A stretch of DNA of 64,000 nucleotides, from the NCBI GenBank assembly GCA_003184365.1, contig NKYR01000146.1, positions 7,581-71,580 on the forward strand, read 5' to 3'. This document shows positions 44,930-57,062 of this stretch, piece after piece. Source of the DNA: Evernia prunastri. Its lineage: Eukaryota; Ascomycota; Lecanoromycetes; Lecanorales; Parmeliaceae. The notes under the pieces are model-generated. The model saw only the letters and a program-made list of their open reading frames with translations. It searched no databases and was not told where the DNA came from. The stretch's first letter is position 1. Each line of letters starts with the position of its first letter. A program made the position numbers and the translations under genes.

Positions 44930-47900
44930 TTAGCCCGGACCGCCACCCCTTATTCTTTTCCCATTACCAGCTTCACCTCCCTCCTGGCCCTCATCCCTTG
45001 GCCTCTTGTTGCCAGGTATGAACTGCCTAGCCCCGGCATTTAGCCCTGCACTAGATGGACTTCCCCTACCAGCTTGCTGCCCTTGTATTCGACTGGTATC
45101 GAGGACTTGTGGGCCTCCTCGACCAACCGCCGACCCTCTACCCCTCGAAACCGCGTTGCCTCGCATTGAGCCTCCTCTAGCTACAGGCAGGCCAGACTGC
45201 TGCAGGCCTCTGAGTGCGCCCGGTCCGGTGCCTGCATTGGGATGGTGGTTGTTAACACCTTGAGCTGGCCCTTGGGGAGGATTCGATCCCGGCTGAGGAG
45301 ACATCACCATTGCGGGTTGGAGCCGACGTATGTTGTTGCTCGGTTGCAGCTGAGTTTGTGGAGGTCGTTCTGGAGGACTCTGTTCTCCGCTTGGCGCCGC
45401 GGCTTGAGGGGCAACCACGGCGGGTGTTGGCTGCCCAAACGTTACAATGCCGGATAACTGCTCTTGTGCATTCGTTGCTCCTTGCTGCGCAGGACTCTGT
45501 CGCCCGCTCGCCGCTGCCGCTGCCGGCGTTGGCCGCCCAAAAACTGAAATGCTGGAAGGTTGCCCTTGTGCATTTTTTGGTCCTTGCTGTGTAGAATTCT
45601 GGACTATCGGCGTTGGTTGTCCGAAAGTCGAAGTTAAGGGCGCCTTTTGTGCCTTATTGCTATCCTGTTGAGGCTGTTGGGCCAGTTGAGGGGTGGCCGG
45701 TGGTGGTTTAGCATCCTTCGCTGCCAGCCAGACCTCCTCAACGGGCTTTAGCGGCGTATCTTGAGCTGCCTTTTGGATGATATCGACTTTAAATTGTAGC
45801 ATCCTGGCTTTGTTGTTCGCCATATTAATCTGTACGGCGCTCTTCTTCCCTTCCATCAGCACTGCATGCTCCTTTGCGGTGTTTGCTCTGTTCTGGATTT
45901 CTGTCACTCGTTCAGTCATGGCCTTCTCATGGTCATGGTTCAGCTGAGTAGATAGCTCCTCTTTTGCTTTATTGACATGGATGCCGATGTTTTTCTTGAC
46001 GATGCTTCGAACAATTTCGTTTGACTGGATCAAAGCTCTAGCTTCATCCTCAGAGGGTTGCCAGTGACCGCGAGGAGTCTGACCCTCGTCTTTGATTTTC
46101 GAATCACCGTTGGTGGTGTGTGTGGCTTGATGCTCCTTATCCCATTCGTCTCTGAGCCTGGCAAACTTGGAGTCCGCACTTAGACGAAGTTCCTCAGTTT
46201 CATCTTTATGCCTGGTCTGCAGCCTATCCATCTCCTGCTCATGTTCCGTTTTGATTGCTTGTAAAGCTTGTTCGTGCTCGGCCGTCAGGCTTTGCCGGAG
46301 CTGAGCTTTGCCATCTGTTAATTTCTTGCTGAGTTGTGTCTTCATTGTGTTTGTTCGTTTCTCTAATGTTTCGTCGTTCTGTCTGACTCGCTCGTTGTGT
46401 CTGGACTCTAGCTCGACACGAACTGCCTCGACGTGCTCGGCCACTTGTTCGGCTACAGATTTGGACCCAATTTCGGTCGGAGCGGTAGACAGAGCTGCAT
46501 TGATAGATGCATCTGCGCGGAGGTCCTCAACGTCTTGCTGAGCTTGAGCAAGATCAGCACGAAGAGAGCTCATGTGCGCCTCTGCTTCATTGTCTGCAGG
46601 TATTGGTTGCTGCTGTTGCATCCTTAGCTGGGCCAATTCAGTGGTGGACCCTTCGATGCTCTCCTGCATTTGTTTCTAATTGATAGTCAGCATTTTGTCG
46701 ACACTATTCGAAATCTTCAGTACTGACTATCTGCACCTCGAGTTCGGCAATCCTTGACCTTGACATATTCAATTGACTTCGGATGGTGGCTGACTCTGAT
46801 GCTGCTTCGTTGGCCCGCATTTCCGCCGCAGTGAGCTTCTCCTGCTGATCTCGTAATTCCGGCTTGGAGGTCACCTCTTCTTCGACTTGGCCTTCCTCAC
46901 TCCCGTCCCGCGTATTCGAATCGACAATGGCGTTCTGTGCAGTGGCCTTCTCGACGGCGGCATCTCTTTCCGCTCTGGCAGTTTCTAGTTCGGCTTGTAA
47001 TCCTGAAAGATTTGCAAGTCGATGCCCGATGCTTTCTTTCTCGGTCACAGCTGTTTGTAGAGCGGTGTCCTTCTCTTTGATTCTATCAGTCAGCTGTCTC
47101 GATCTTGCCTTATATTGTTCGGCAAGCTTTGTTCGCATCGTCTCGATCTTTTCGTTGCTTTGCTCCTGAACCTGAACCAATTGACTTGAGGCATTGTCTA
47201 CTTGATCCTGCAAAACTCTGTTTGCTGATACCAATTCATCGCGCTCAGCTTCTAGCGATTTAAGCTGCTCCTTCAGAGCTTCTAGCTCCGCTGGATCGAC
47301 ACGATCATACTTTTGAAGGACATTTTGGGCCCGCTGCTGCCAGCGGTCGGAATTCTCCTTGAGAAGCTTCATCTCGCCGTCTTGAGTCTCACGTTCGTTC
47401 TTGAGTTGCAAGACCTCGGCCTGCAAAGGCTCGATTTGAGCTCTGAGCTCTTCGACTTCTTTAGTTCTTGCGATTAGTGCATTTTGCGCTTGACGAGTCT
47501 CGGCGCGTAATGTTACGCTAGACTCGCGGAATGTGTTCAGCTCATTGATTGTGTCCACCAATTTGTGGTGATCGAGAATCGAACGCTCGTTGTCGGCCTC
47601 CAATCGTCTCTGCTGGCTAAGTCGTAAGCGAGTGTCGTCCAGCTGTGACTGAGTGTAGTCAAGCTGCTGCTTCAGCCTCTTTCCTTCTTGAGCAGACAAC
47701 TCCAATTGAACATCAACAATCTCCTTCTCACGCCGCAAGTATTTGATGACCTCTTGCAGATTGTCTAAACCCGAGCTTGGGGTGTCCTCACTTGGACCCT
47801 CACGGCCGCTTGAAGGATGCTTCTTCAAATCGGCTATTTGAGCAGAGAAGGTTTCGATTTGTTGATGGAGGTGGTTGTTCTGAGCTGTCATATTTTCTCG

Positions 47901-50900
47901 CCCCGTCTTGAGTTCTGCTATTTCTCTCTCATACCCCTCTCGCGACTCTGTCCAACTGTCCTCGTTTTGGTTAAGGCTTTTGCGGGCAGATTCTGCATCA
48001 GTCTTCAAAGCTTTCATTTCTAATTTCAGTTCGTTGTGATCCGATCGGACCTTCTGCAACGCCTTTGCAGCGTCCGCGTGCTTGACTAACTCGTTTTCGT
48101 AATTCTGCTGAGCTTGCTGAGCGATGTCAGCCTGGACCTTAAGATCCTCTTGATAATATTGGGCTGCGGCCGAGTGACGATCGTCTTGATCTTTTAATTG
48201 TGCAATCTCTGCTTCGAATGCCTTTTTATGTTCTTCTAGGCGTCGCCCGTTCTCTGCTTGTGCATTGCGGAGGCTTGAAAGCTCCGAATTGGTGGATGCA
48301 AGTTCGGAGCTGGTGTCCTCAACCCGTTGTTCAAGTTCTTTGATCTTAGATTCTTTTGCTTCAACAAGTCTGTCTGTCTCTTGCCGATACAAGTCCTGCG
48401 TCTCGTTCAGGCTGAGCAGCTCTTCTTCAGAAGCTTGACTGATGGCTTTGTATTGCTCGACCTGGCCTTTGACATTTTCAAGCTCACTTCGAGCTAGGTC
48501 AAGGTCGCGTTGGAGCTCCGAGACCTGGACCCTTAGTTCCTGCTCCTTACTCAAATTGGAGTCTTCGCCGTCGAGGGATTGGTGTTGTAGAAGATCGCCA
48601 TCGTCATTGTTGGGACGTCTTGAAGGTGCCGGTTGTAATACATTGACACGTTCTTCTGCGCTCCGAAGTTCAATTGCCAATTCCTCCACCCTAGCCGAAA
48701 GATGGTCTCGGGTTGTCCTTGCCGCGACAAGCTCTTCGCGAGTGTTACTCAGGCTGGAGACTAGATCGTCGATCCTCCTTTGACTCTGCTCATGATCATA
48801 TTCGCGCCGTTGTGCAGATCTCTTGTTTTCGTCCACCTCCTCGGAAAGCTTGTTCTTCGTCGCTTGCAGTTCCTTTTCGAGATTGTCAACCTGGCTTTGG
48901 AGCCTTCGACGAGCTTCCGTGTCTGAATGCTCTCGTTCATTTAAAAGGTTCTGTAGATTAGCATTCAGACCATTCAGCCGACCACGCTCATTCAAAAGAT
49001 TCTCATTATCCTCTGTGATTCTCTTCTCAATGGTTTTCCAGAAATTCTTTTCTGCTTTTAGATTGGCTGTTTCATTGCGCATGCTGTCCGCAAGACCTTT
49101 GGCTTCGACAAGTTCTTCAGCAACTTGTTGAACACGCGAATCTTGCTTGGCGGCGCTGTCTGATAGAGCTTGCGATCTTTTTTGTAGTTCCGCGTTCTCA
49201 GTTTTGAGCATCAGGTAATTGCCATGCAGCATCTCGTATCTTTCATGGGCGAGTGTGACCTGGCTGCTGTTTCGTACCACCTCGCTTCGAAGCTCACCGT
49301 TGACCTTTGAAAGACCATCCACTTGCTCCTTTAACGTCGAACGGTCAGTCGCAGCCTCGTTCCGATATGCATCAAAATGCGCTTGTATATCTTTATACAG
49401 CTTTGCGTAGTCGGCTATTTCTCTTGTTGTTGGCGAGTCTTCGATGCTATTCATGACACCAGCTGGCGTTGGAATTTTTGGCGGTGCATCTCCATTGGCA
49501 GACTCCCCAAACATTGAGGTGGCATCGGCCCCGGGAGGTAATGGACCACGATGAGAGAGCATACGTCTGAACATATCTCGCTCGCGAATGTAGCTTGAAG
49601 ACTGAGTCATTAAAGACCTTATCTCATCTTTGCAACGTTCGTATTTTTGCTGGAGGTCATCCCAATCTCGAGTCCTCTCGGATTGCTTTTGGACAGCTTC
49701 CTCGTGCTCCATTCGCTCGCCGATTTCTCGAGTAATCTTGAGTAAATTTGCGTTCTGATCTTGAAGCTCGCTGATGTTTCTGAACGTGACAAGATTTTCA
49801 CTGATGAGACGATCAGTAGCTGTGGTCCCCTCCATTGCTTCGCCATCAGCCTGGCCTTGCGCGAAGCGCTCTAGATGTGCTCGATCATCCGCCCCAAGGG
49901 CATCAATGCCTTGATCACGTAGATGGACTTCCATTAGGAAAACCTTGACCTGGGAGCTAAGATCGCGAAGCTGCTGCCGAAGTACTTCTCCCTCTTTAAC
50001 TTTGGCCTCGAGATGACCTTCCCATTTCTTGGCGCCTTTCAAAGCCTGATCTCGTTCCTTACCGATAATCTCTACCAAGGAAGACATCTCAGCAACTTCC
50101 GTTTCTAGGCGAATGTGGTCTGCTCGTAGCTCCTCGATCTCTGGCTGCTCCGTTTCTAGATCACGTACCATGTCGTCAAGTGTAGAGGTAAGCTTCTCAC
50201 TACGTCTTTTCTCCGCCTCGAGTTCGCTCTTCAGGTCATTGTAACTGCTATACATCTGGGTAATGCTGAGACCACCCTTGAAGCGCGATGGCGTGGGTGA
50301 ACCGACGGGCGAGGAAACACCGCGAAAAGGTGTACTAGGGGCATACCCGTTGGCGCCCTGATGAGACGCATTGTGTATCAACGCTTGGCTTTGCAGTGTC
50401 GAGAGGTCAGCCTGAAGTTGCTCAACCTGAACCTCGAGTTCCGCAATCTTCGCATCCGCTCCTTCTCTTTCCGTATGCTCGGTTTCGAGCTCGGCACTGA
50501 GCCTACCAAGCTGCTCGGAAGCATCTTCTTTAGCAGATTCTAGCTGGGCGAAGAGATCCTGCTGCCGCTGTCGTTCTGTGTTAGCCGAATTCCTGGTCAG
50601 TTCAGTAAGGCGGTTCGCCGCATCTAGCTCAATTTGAAAAGACTCGTCCCTCTTCGCCGCCTCTTCTTGCAATTGTTGAATGCGCGTGAAGGAATCATCA
50701 GCTTTCTGGCTGAGCTCATCAAGCCTCCTGCGTAAAGTAGCCTCGGTACGATTTGCGGCATCAATCGCGCTCGTGGCTTCATCAAATTGACGTTGTAGTT
50801 CACCGATACGTAGACTCTTTTCCTTGCGGTACTTCGTGTACTCCCCCGACTTTGTCTTCAATTCTTTATCCAGCCAATCGTTATTTCTCTTGAGCGACTC

Positions 50901-51551
50901 AATTTCCTGCTGGAGACCTTGCTCATGGAACCTTGCGCTAGTGGAGGCGGCATTGGCTGATTGCACTGATTGTTCCAAGCTCGAGATTTCGCGGCGGAGC
51001 TCCACGGTTTTCAGGTGCTGAGTATTGAGCTCTTGGGCCAGGTTGTCATGAGCTGTTGTTTTGGATTCAAGAAGCGAGAGTGTGTCCCGATTCGAGGACT
51101 CGAGTGACGTAATCCGAGTCCTCAAAGTAGACAGCTCAGAAGTCGTGGCGGAGGTGGAATTTCGTAGATTCTCAAGCTCAGTTTTCACGGACGCCCTCTC
51201 CGTTTCTGGATGCAATTAGCTTGCTGAACAGGCACATCATGGATTTCACCTACCCTCTAATTGAAGTTTCTGCCTCAAGTCCGAAGCGTCCTTGAGACCT
51301 TTGTCGATTGTGCCTTTCAGAACCCGGCTCTTTGTTTCACTCCCGCGCACTGCATTTTCCAATTCCACACCCAACTTCAGCTTCTCAGACGCGAGTTCAT
51401 TGTACTCATGTATTTTCACTGATACATTTTCCAATAGCGTACGAACAAGGTCGGCAGTGGGTGCGTCGAGAAGTGTGGCGATTGATTGCTGTGGTAAGGA
51501 ACAGAATGACGAAAGCTGAGCCACGTCAAGCTGCGGCTGCACGACCGCCAT
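44930..51551 (-). CDS. MLP1: Nuclear basket nucleoporin TPR/MLP1
   Basis: Three exons (51551-51254, 51205-46728, 46675-44930) give 2173 residues. About 1600 residues are near-continuous heptad-type coiled coil rich in Glu, Gln, Leu, Arg and Lys. Family-typical TPR/MLP segments include ESLKRNNDWLDKELKTKSGE, YTKYRKEKSLRIGELQRQFD and the SITQMYSSYNDLKSELEAEK-like stretch (GLSITQMYSSYNDLKSEL). The C-terminal ~400 residues are low-complexity Gln/Pro/Ala with repeated FGQPTP/VFGRPTP units and Arg-Gly motifs. TPR/MLP forms filaments of the nuclear pore basket and takes part in mRNA quality control, SUMO protease tethering and spindle checkpoint support. The two introns (48 and 52 nt) are in frame, and splicing restores LQLEETERASVK and EVQIKQMQES. 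It is the largest gene in the window. Confidence 0.92.
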
Positions 51552-51989
51552 TATGAGTATCTAGATACAAACTCAGTCTCGTGGATGCGGTCATGCCATA
51601 AAGATCGAGATGTTGGTTTCGGGGTATGAAAGTGAGCTCTTTCTGAGTGTTGTTGGTGCCTTTAAAAGAACGTAGGCCTCCTCGGGCCAAGTCAATGAAC
51701 GACTTCCTCATGCGATGTCAAACCTCGGCGTAGACATCCAGACATAGCGTGTATGAAAACAGGGTGGAAGGGTGGGTTTGGGTGTAAGGAACGAAGCCGT
51801 ATTCTTTGTGTTGATTTCATGCCTCACTCTTTCATGAGACAAAGGCGGCTAGCCTAGATTGCTTTAGCGCGTCTCGGCGCGCTACCTTATTTGGTGATCC
51901 TTTCTCCCCCATTCCATACTAAGTCAGTCCAACATATTGATGGCGAGGTAGCTTGCAAAGCCTGCCTCGGGAGCACTCATCCACACGCG
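51552..51989. promoter_or_regulatory. Divergent promoter region of MLP1 and TFIIE-beta
   Basis: About 440 bp between divergent starts. The reading frame of the TFIIE-beta gene is open upstream to 51891, but the extra residues look unlike the family. No specific element recognised. Confidence 0.45.
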
Positions 51990-52865
51990 ATGTCGTACCT
52001 CGATACTCAAATCAGTGCTTTCAAGTCCAATCTGACCTCGTCTTCCAACAAACTCTCAAATAAGCGTGCAGCTCCAGCTCCTGCTCCTGCAATCTCTATC
52101 CCATCGTCTGCACCATCGCAAGCCTCAATAGCAGTGAAAAGTGATCTCAAGCGCAAGCGAGTCGAGCAGGCCAACACGATCTTCTCCCAGCCAAAAGATA
52201 CAGGCACCGGCTCCCATATCATAACTCAGGTCACCTATGCCCTAGAAAAGCTCAAGGAAAAGGATATTCCATGGACGTGGCAGAGATTGGGAGAGTATTT
52301 ATCTTTGCATGGTCGGGACAAGGGGTACGGGCAGGCTTTGAAGACAATATTGATGAAGCATGAGAAAGTCAATTACGAGAGAATTGATGGCAAAGAAAAG
52401 GACTTGTTCTCTTTCCGGCCCATCCACAACATTCGGTCTGCCGACGAATTGCTGAGATATCTACAGTCTCAACCTACAGCTCAAGCCCTTAGCGTTAAAG
52501 ATCTAAAAGACGGGTGGCATGGTGCGTTAGATGCGATAGACAATCTTGAGAAGCAGGGCAAGCTTTCTGTGACTCGGCACAAGAAAGACGACAGTGCTCG
52601 ATTCGTATGGCCAAATGATCCATCGTTATTCTTCTCGATCGATGAGGAGTTTAAAACGATGTGGCAAAAGATTAAATTGCCCGAGCCGGGAGCATTGGCA
52701 GATGAGCTGGAACGCGAAGGCCTAACGCCCGCGAACAAAAGCCGCTCCGTCAAAGCGAAGCCAGTGAAGCAGGAGAAGAAGACAAAGAGAGCGAGAAAGG
52801 GTGGGAAAACGACCAATACGCACATGGCGGGCGTCTTGCGAGATTACTCCCACCTCAAAAAATGA
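51990..52865 (+). CDS. TFA2: Transcription initiation factor TFIIE subunit beta
   Basis: An uninterrupted 291-codon frame starting MSYLDTQISAFKSNLTSSS. A Ser/Ala/Pro-rich N-terminus is followed by SLKRKR-type basic text and the tandem winged helices of TFIIE-beta: ITQVTYALEKLKEKDIPWTW, QRLGEYLSLHGRDKGYGQAL, LFSFRPIHNIRSADELLRYL, LKDGWHGALDAIDNLEKQGK. Then come FVWPNDPSLFFSIDEEFKTM and the Lys-rich tail ending GVLRDYSHLKK, a conserved end. With TFIIE-alpha it recruits and stimulates TFIIH at RNA polymerase II promoters. The intronless structure is unusual for this window. Convergent with COQ3, 165 bp apart. Confidence 0.94.
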   Translation: MSYLDTQISAFKSNLTSSSNKLSNKRAAPAPAPAISIPSSAPSQASIAVKSDLKRKRVEQANTIFSQPKDTGTGSHIITQVTYALEKLKEKDIPWTWQRLGEYLSLHGRDKGYGQALKTILMKHEKVNYERIDGKEKDLFSFRPIHNIRSADELLRYLQSQPTAQALSVKDLKDGWHGALDAIDNLEKQGKLSVTRHKKDDSARFVWPNDPSLFFSIDEEFKTMWQKIKLPEPGALADELEREGLTPANKSRSVKAKPVKQEKKTKRARKGGKTTNTHMAGVLRDYSHLKK

Positions 52866-53029
52866 TGCATCCCGTACAAGTGCTTTGCTAGCCGGAAGTG
52901 ACGCTGGGAAGGCATCCGTGAAACCTTGGTTGAAAATAATGCGCATGGATAGAGACGATGATACCCGAAGTTAGAGAAATTGAAGTCACACAATACATTA
53001 TATTTCGTAGCGTGTTGTTTGCAATGTTG

Positions 53030-53872
53030 CTACCGTTTTGGGTCTTTACGCACGCCAAAGAAGTAATTCCCCCATTTCTCCCCACCCGGCACCATCCTCC
53101 ATCCTACTGCGGGCACATATACGCACCCTTGGCTTTTCAACCCTCCGTCTCTAGCCCATCCGTCCTGTGCGCGAAAGAAAGTCCTCAACTCCTGCTCGTT
53201 GATATACTTGCTCCAATCGTGGGTTCCTCTTGGGACCAATCTCACCACCTCCTCCGCTACAACTTTAGTCGTCAGCCAACTCGTCCATGTCCTTGCAATT
53301 GTACTGAGGATCAGCCATCCACCAGGTTTGACGAACGGTAGGCAAGAGTTTAGAAAGGGTGCAGGCGTATTAATATGCTCGATGACTTCAAACAGGCTAA
53401 CAACGTCAAATTGGTCTTCTGGTATCCGAGGCACTGGCAAATCCTCAACAGCTTTGTTCTGGTATACTAGCCGCCCCTGGTGGAGAAAGATGGGATCTTG
53501 GCCTGCGTGAGCTTTCGCAACTGAAATGACTTGATAGCTTGGATCAATTGCCACTACACTCTTCGTTTGCTGAAGTCGAGCCGCACTCTCGGCGAATATG
53601 CCGCCACCGCAACCTACGTCGAGATAGCGTCTATAGTTGCAAGTAGGATCTGATTGTGACTCAATGCAAGAGGATATGAAATCGTGACGGAGAGGGTTCA
53701 TTTGATGCAGGAGACGAGATGGACCATAGGGATCCCACCATGTCGAGGCTAGGTTATTGAAATGCGAGACTTCTGCTGGATTTACAGAAGAGCTTTGAGA
53801 GCTCAAGCAGCGCTGGGTAGGTGCGCGGAGAAGTCCTGAAAGGTTGCGCGAGAATGTACGTCGGATGGTCAT
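53030..53872 (-). CDS. COQ3: Ubiquinone biosynthesis O-methyltransferase, mitochondrial
   Basis: A single 280-codon exon. After a basic/Ser-rich presequence (MTIRRTFSRNLSGLLRAPTQ) comes EVSHFNNLASTWWDPYGPSR, diagnostic of UbiG/Coq3. SAM-binding motif I is YLDVGCGGGIFAESAARL, the acidic residue after it is in VVAIDPS, and LFEVIEHINTPAPFL and FVKPGGWLILSTIART are motifs II-III. Coq3 carries out both O-methylations in ubiquinone synthesis as part of the matrix-side CoQ synthome. The ATG at 53872 is preferred over an in-frame TTG further upstream. Divergent from the mitochondrial PheRS gene. Confidence 0.95.
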   Translation of the reverse strand: MTIRRTFSRNLSGLLRAPTQRCLSSQSSSVNPAEVSHFNNLASTWWDPYGPSRLLHQMNPLRHDFISSCIESQSDPTCNYRRYLDVGCGGGIFAESAARLQQTKSVVAIDPSYQVISVAKAHAGQDPIFLHQGRLVYQNKAVEDLPVPRIPEDQFDVVSLFEVIEHINTPAPFLNSCLPFVKPGGWLILSTIARTWTSWLTTKVVAEEVVRLVPRGTHDWSKYINEQELRTFFRAQDGWARDGGLKSQGCVYVPAVGWRMVPGGEKWGNYFFGVRKDPKR

Positions 53873-54287
53873 GACTAGTAAACGCGACAACAATATATAG
53901 TAGGTGGTTATGTCGAATCACCAAAGACCGAAACTGAAAGGTCAAGCATCACGCATAACAGAGAGAGGATATAAGGTGTTTTGCTCTAGCCTAGACATAC
54001 AGTTGTACACCGTTTGTGGGTCTTGCGATAGAGTAATCCAACATTGGAATTTGAAGCGAACTTTTCGAGCGCAGTAATGGCAGGATAAGAAGCCAGCACT
54101 AATCTAATGCTGTAGGCTGTTTATGCAAAAATAAAAGTAAGTACTTTACCTTACAGAATGTCCGTCGCCAATACGCCACTAGGTTACGCTGCCGCGATGC
54201 CGCGATAACATAGCCGCGCTTGTAGAGGCACTCTCGGAAGTATTTCTCTGACTCTAGGTCAATAAATATACGTTTCCCGTGAACAAC
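53873..54287. promoter_or_regulatory. Divergent promoter region of COQ3 and mitochondrial PheRS
   Basis: The 415 bp lie between start codons of two mitochondrial-protein genes. No clear shared motif is visible to me; a co-regulated bidirectional promoter is only an inference. Confidence 0.45.
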
Positions 54288-55804
54288 ATGAAATTTGCAG
54301 CAACCGGTAGGGCTGTGAGGCTCGCTTGGATTGAACGGTCAAAAATCGAGTTGCCGCCCAAAGCAAGGATATATATTGGCGATACTCTGTATCAGCGCAG
54401 GCATCAATCTACAAGTAAATATGGGCACATAGCCGATTCAAGGTAAGGTGACAGCACTGACGCCAAGTAGACGCCCCGAGGAGTCCTTTCCTCAACATCG
54501 ATGGGAAACGTTACATTACCGATAATTGGACCAACGTCCCGCCCTCAATCCTCTCATATCTTCCCCGCAAATTGCAGCTGCAGCCTTCACACCCGATATC
54601 AATAACGCGCGAAGTCATTGAATCCAACTTTCCTTCACCAACATATACACACTACAATGATCTTCATCCGATCGTCACGGTCGCCCAGAATTTCGACTCC
54701 CTCAGCTTTCCCAAGAATCACCCAGGCAGAAGTCGTACTGATACGTACTATATTAACAAAGATACCGTACTGAGGACGCACACCAGTGCTCATGAAGCGG
54801 AGATTTTCCGACATAATAAGAGTGAAGGCTATACGATCAGTGCAGACGTATACAGGAGAGATGCCATTGACCGAAGTCATTACCCTGTCTTCCACCAGAT
54901 GGAAGGCGCGAGGATGTGGGATCGACGACAAGTCCTGGGAGGGGACATCCCAAAGGCCGTCTGGACCGATTTTGAAAGGCTTCCGAAGCACGGTCTATCC
55001 ATCGAAGATACAAATCCGACGAATCATGCAGAGAGGAATCCTTTGCAGGCAGAACATCACAGCCAAGAGGAAGTTGAAGCGATTGCCGCGCATTTGAAAA
55101 GATCATTAGAAGGAGCTGTTGTGGAACTTTTTTCGAGAACTCAGAAAGCTGCTGTTGCCGCTGGGCAGATCGATACGAATGCTCTGCAACCCCTGAAGGT
55201 TCGCTGGGTCGAAGCGTATTTTCCATTCACAAGTCCTTCCTGGGAACTCGAGGTCTTCTGGCAAGGGGATTGGCTGGAGCTCCTTGGATGCGGCGTCACC
55301 AAGCAAGACCTGCTTATCAACGCCGGAGTGCCAGACCAAATAGGCTGGGCGTTCGGTATCGGACTTGAGCGAGTCGCTATGTTGCTGTTCTCAATACCGG
55401 ATATCCGACTGTTCTGGTCGAATGATCCACGTTTCTTGAACCAGTTTTCGAGCACAAAAAACATCAATGCCTTCATCCCTTTTTCCAGATATCCTGAGTG
55501 CTACAAGGACGTGTCATTTTGGCTTCGAAGCTCCAGCAGCAGCGCCGGTGGTGGAATGAGGAACAATGCGCAGGACTTCCACGAAAACGACGTGATGGAG
55601 ATTGTCCGAGATGTCGGAAGCGACCTGGTCGAAGATGTGAGGCTGATCGATGACTTTGTGCACCCTGTCTCTGGGCGGAAGAGCCTTTGCTATCGAATAA
55701 ATTATCGAAGCTTAGAGAGAACGCTTCAGAACGAAGAAGTCAACCAGCTGCACGAAAGTTTGAGAAATCAGCTTGTCGAAAAGATGGGTGTTGAGTTGAG
55801 GTGA
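54288..55804 (+). CDS. MSF1: Phenylalanyl-tRNA synthetase, mitochondrial
   Basis: Two exons (54288-54414, 54471-55804) give 486 residues. The first exon encodes a basic mitochondrial leader; splicing produces RRHQSTNAPRSPFLNIDGKR, then NWTNVPPSILSYLPRKLQLQ. The class II core has THTSAHEAEIFRHNKSEGYT, VFHQMEGARMW, VRWVEAYFPFTSPSWELEVF, WLELLGCGVTKQDLLINAGV and the motif 3 GWAFGIGLERVAMLLFSIPD. The C-terminal FDX-ACB anticodon-binding domain is FIPFSRYPECYKDVSFWLR to the end. It is the monomeric organellar enzyme charging mitochondrial tRNA-Phe. The start is the first ATG giving an in-frame leader. Confidence 0.93.
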
Positions 55805-56041
55805 CATATCCTGACAATGGTCATGAATTGATGGTCAACGTCAGAATTGTGACCTTTGCATAGAGTCAACGTTGAGCTTAATGACTCGAGTGCTGCTCCC
55901 TCCCCGCAGAAATGCATGGACGCCCCTAAATAGAGGGGAGTGGGTAATTGTACAGCCCGCCCGGGCACAATGCAAGAAAATAACACAAGGAAATAATTAC
56001 ATGGATGGTAGCGACGACAGGTACAAGAAAGACCTCGTCAT

Positions 56042-56878
56042 TCAATTATTCTTTACCACTCCCACCTTAGCTGCCTAGCCATAGGATTAGTCTTCTTGCC
56101 TTGGAAAGTACAATTCAGAAACACTCACCCTTATCACCCTGCCGTTCAGCATGAAACCCTTTTGTTGTGTCATAAAGACACTCCCATTATCCTTTCCTTC
56201 CACCGGAGTTTGGAATGTAGCCTCATGCAAATTTGGATCAAATTGCTCCCCATTCTCGCTAGGGTCGAATCTCTCGAGTCCATGCTTTTTAAGCGTCTGC
56301 ATCAATATTGTCTCCGTCATTTTCAACCCATCGTATAAATTCGCCAACTCTTTATTGCTCTCATCCTGCCCTAACTTCTCTGAGGGTACAGTACCGAGGG
56401 CTCGGTCAAGGTTATCGACGCTTTCGACCAGGTCTTGGGCGAATCGGGAAATAGCGAAGTCACGGGCGGACTGAATGTCGCGCTTTGCGCGTTCTTGAAG
56501 ATTGCGAAAATCTGCTACTGAGCGGAGATATCTGTCCTACATAATGGATGTGTGAGGTTGGAAGAACGACTAGTGTTGGAGTTCTCGGAGCTTGGAGCGG
56601 ACCTTCAAATCAATGATCTCCTTGTTCTTAGATTCGAGATCTTTTTTGACCGGGTCGTCATCTTGGACTCCTGACTGCGAGGCCTCCGCCGCAGCAGCAT
56701 CGGAGCTTGCACCATCCTTAGGCGTGTCGGTTGAGGAGTAGTATCTTACTGCTATCCCGTCCTGAAGCGAACGTATACGCAGTGGGGGATTTAGAAGTCT
56801 TATGGGTGATGCAGTAGCTATATATCGAGACTTTGCACAGAACAATCGTGTCTGTCGAAGTAGACTTCGCTGGATCAT
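56042..56878 (-). CDS. MGE1: GrpE-type nucleotide exchange factor, mitochondrial
   Basis: Three exons (56878-56603, 56536-56129, 56074-56042) give 238 residues. A mitochondrial presequence (MIQRSLLRQTRLFCAKSRYI) leads to an acidic/Ala-rich linker and a coiled coil. The GrpE core is DRYLRSVADFRNLQERAKRD, FAQDLVESVDNLDRALGTVP, NLYDGLKMTETILMQTLKKH, HEATFQTPVEGKDNGSVFMT and QQKGFMLNGRVIR, with AAKVGVVKNN from the last exon. Mge1 releases ADP from mitochondrial Hsp70 in the import motor and in folding. Splicing at 56129/56074 restores VIRAAKVGVV, the conserved end. Confidence 0.94.
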
Positions 56879-57062
56879 AATGCTAATGCGATGTAGACGC
56901 TTGTGAGCTTAAGAAATAACCAGGCTCAGAATTTCCTAATTACACAATTAGTTCAATTCGAGATCTGCGTCATTCGGCAGTGGCGACTATCGCGTTAAGC
57001 CCTTTTGGGGGCCAAAACATAAATCTCTACGCCAATGTTTGCTCCATTTTCATTCCGAGACG

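Noticed and set aside
46864..51556. Many plus-strand open frames of 60-113 codons opposite the MLP1 gene
   Set aside because: They mirror the Glu/Gln/Leu-rich coiled-coil codons on the other strand and give Ser/Leu/Arg-rich text with no family; shadows of a real gene.
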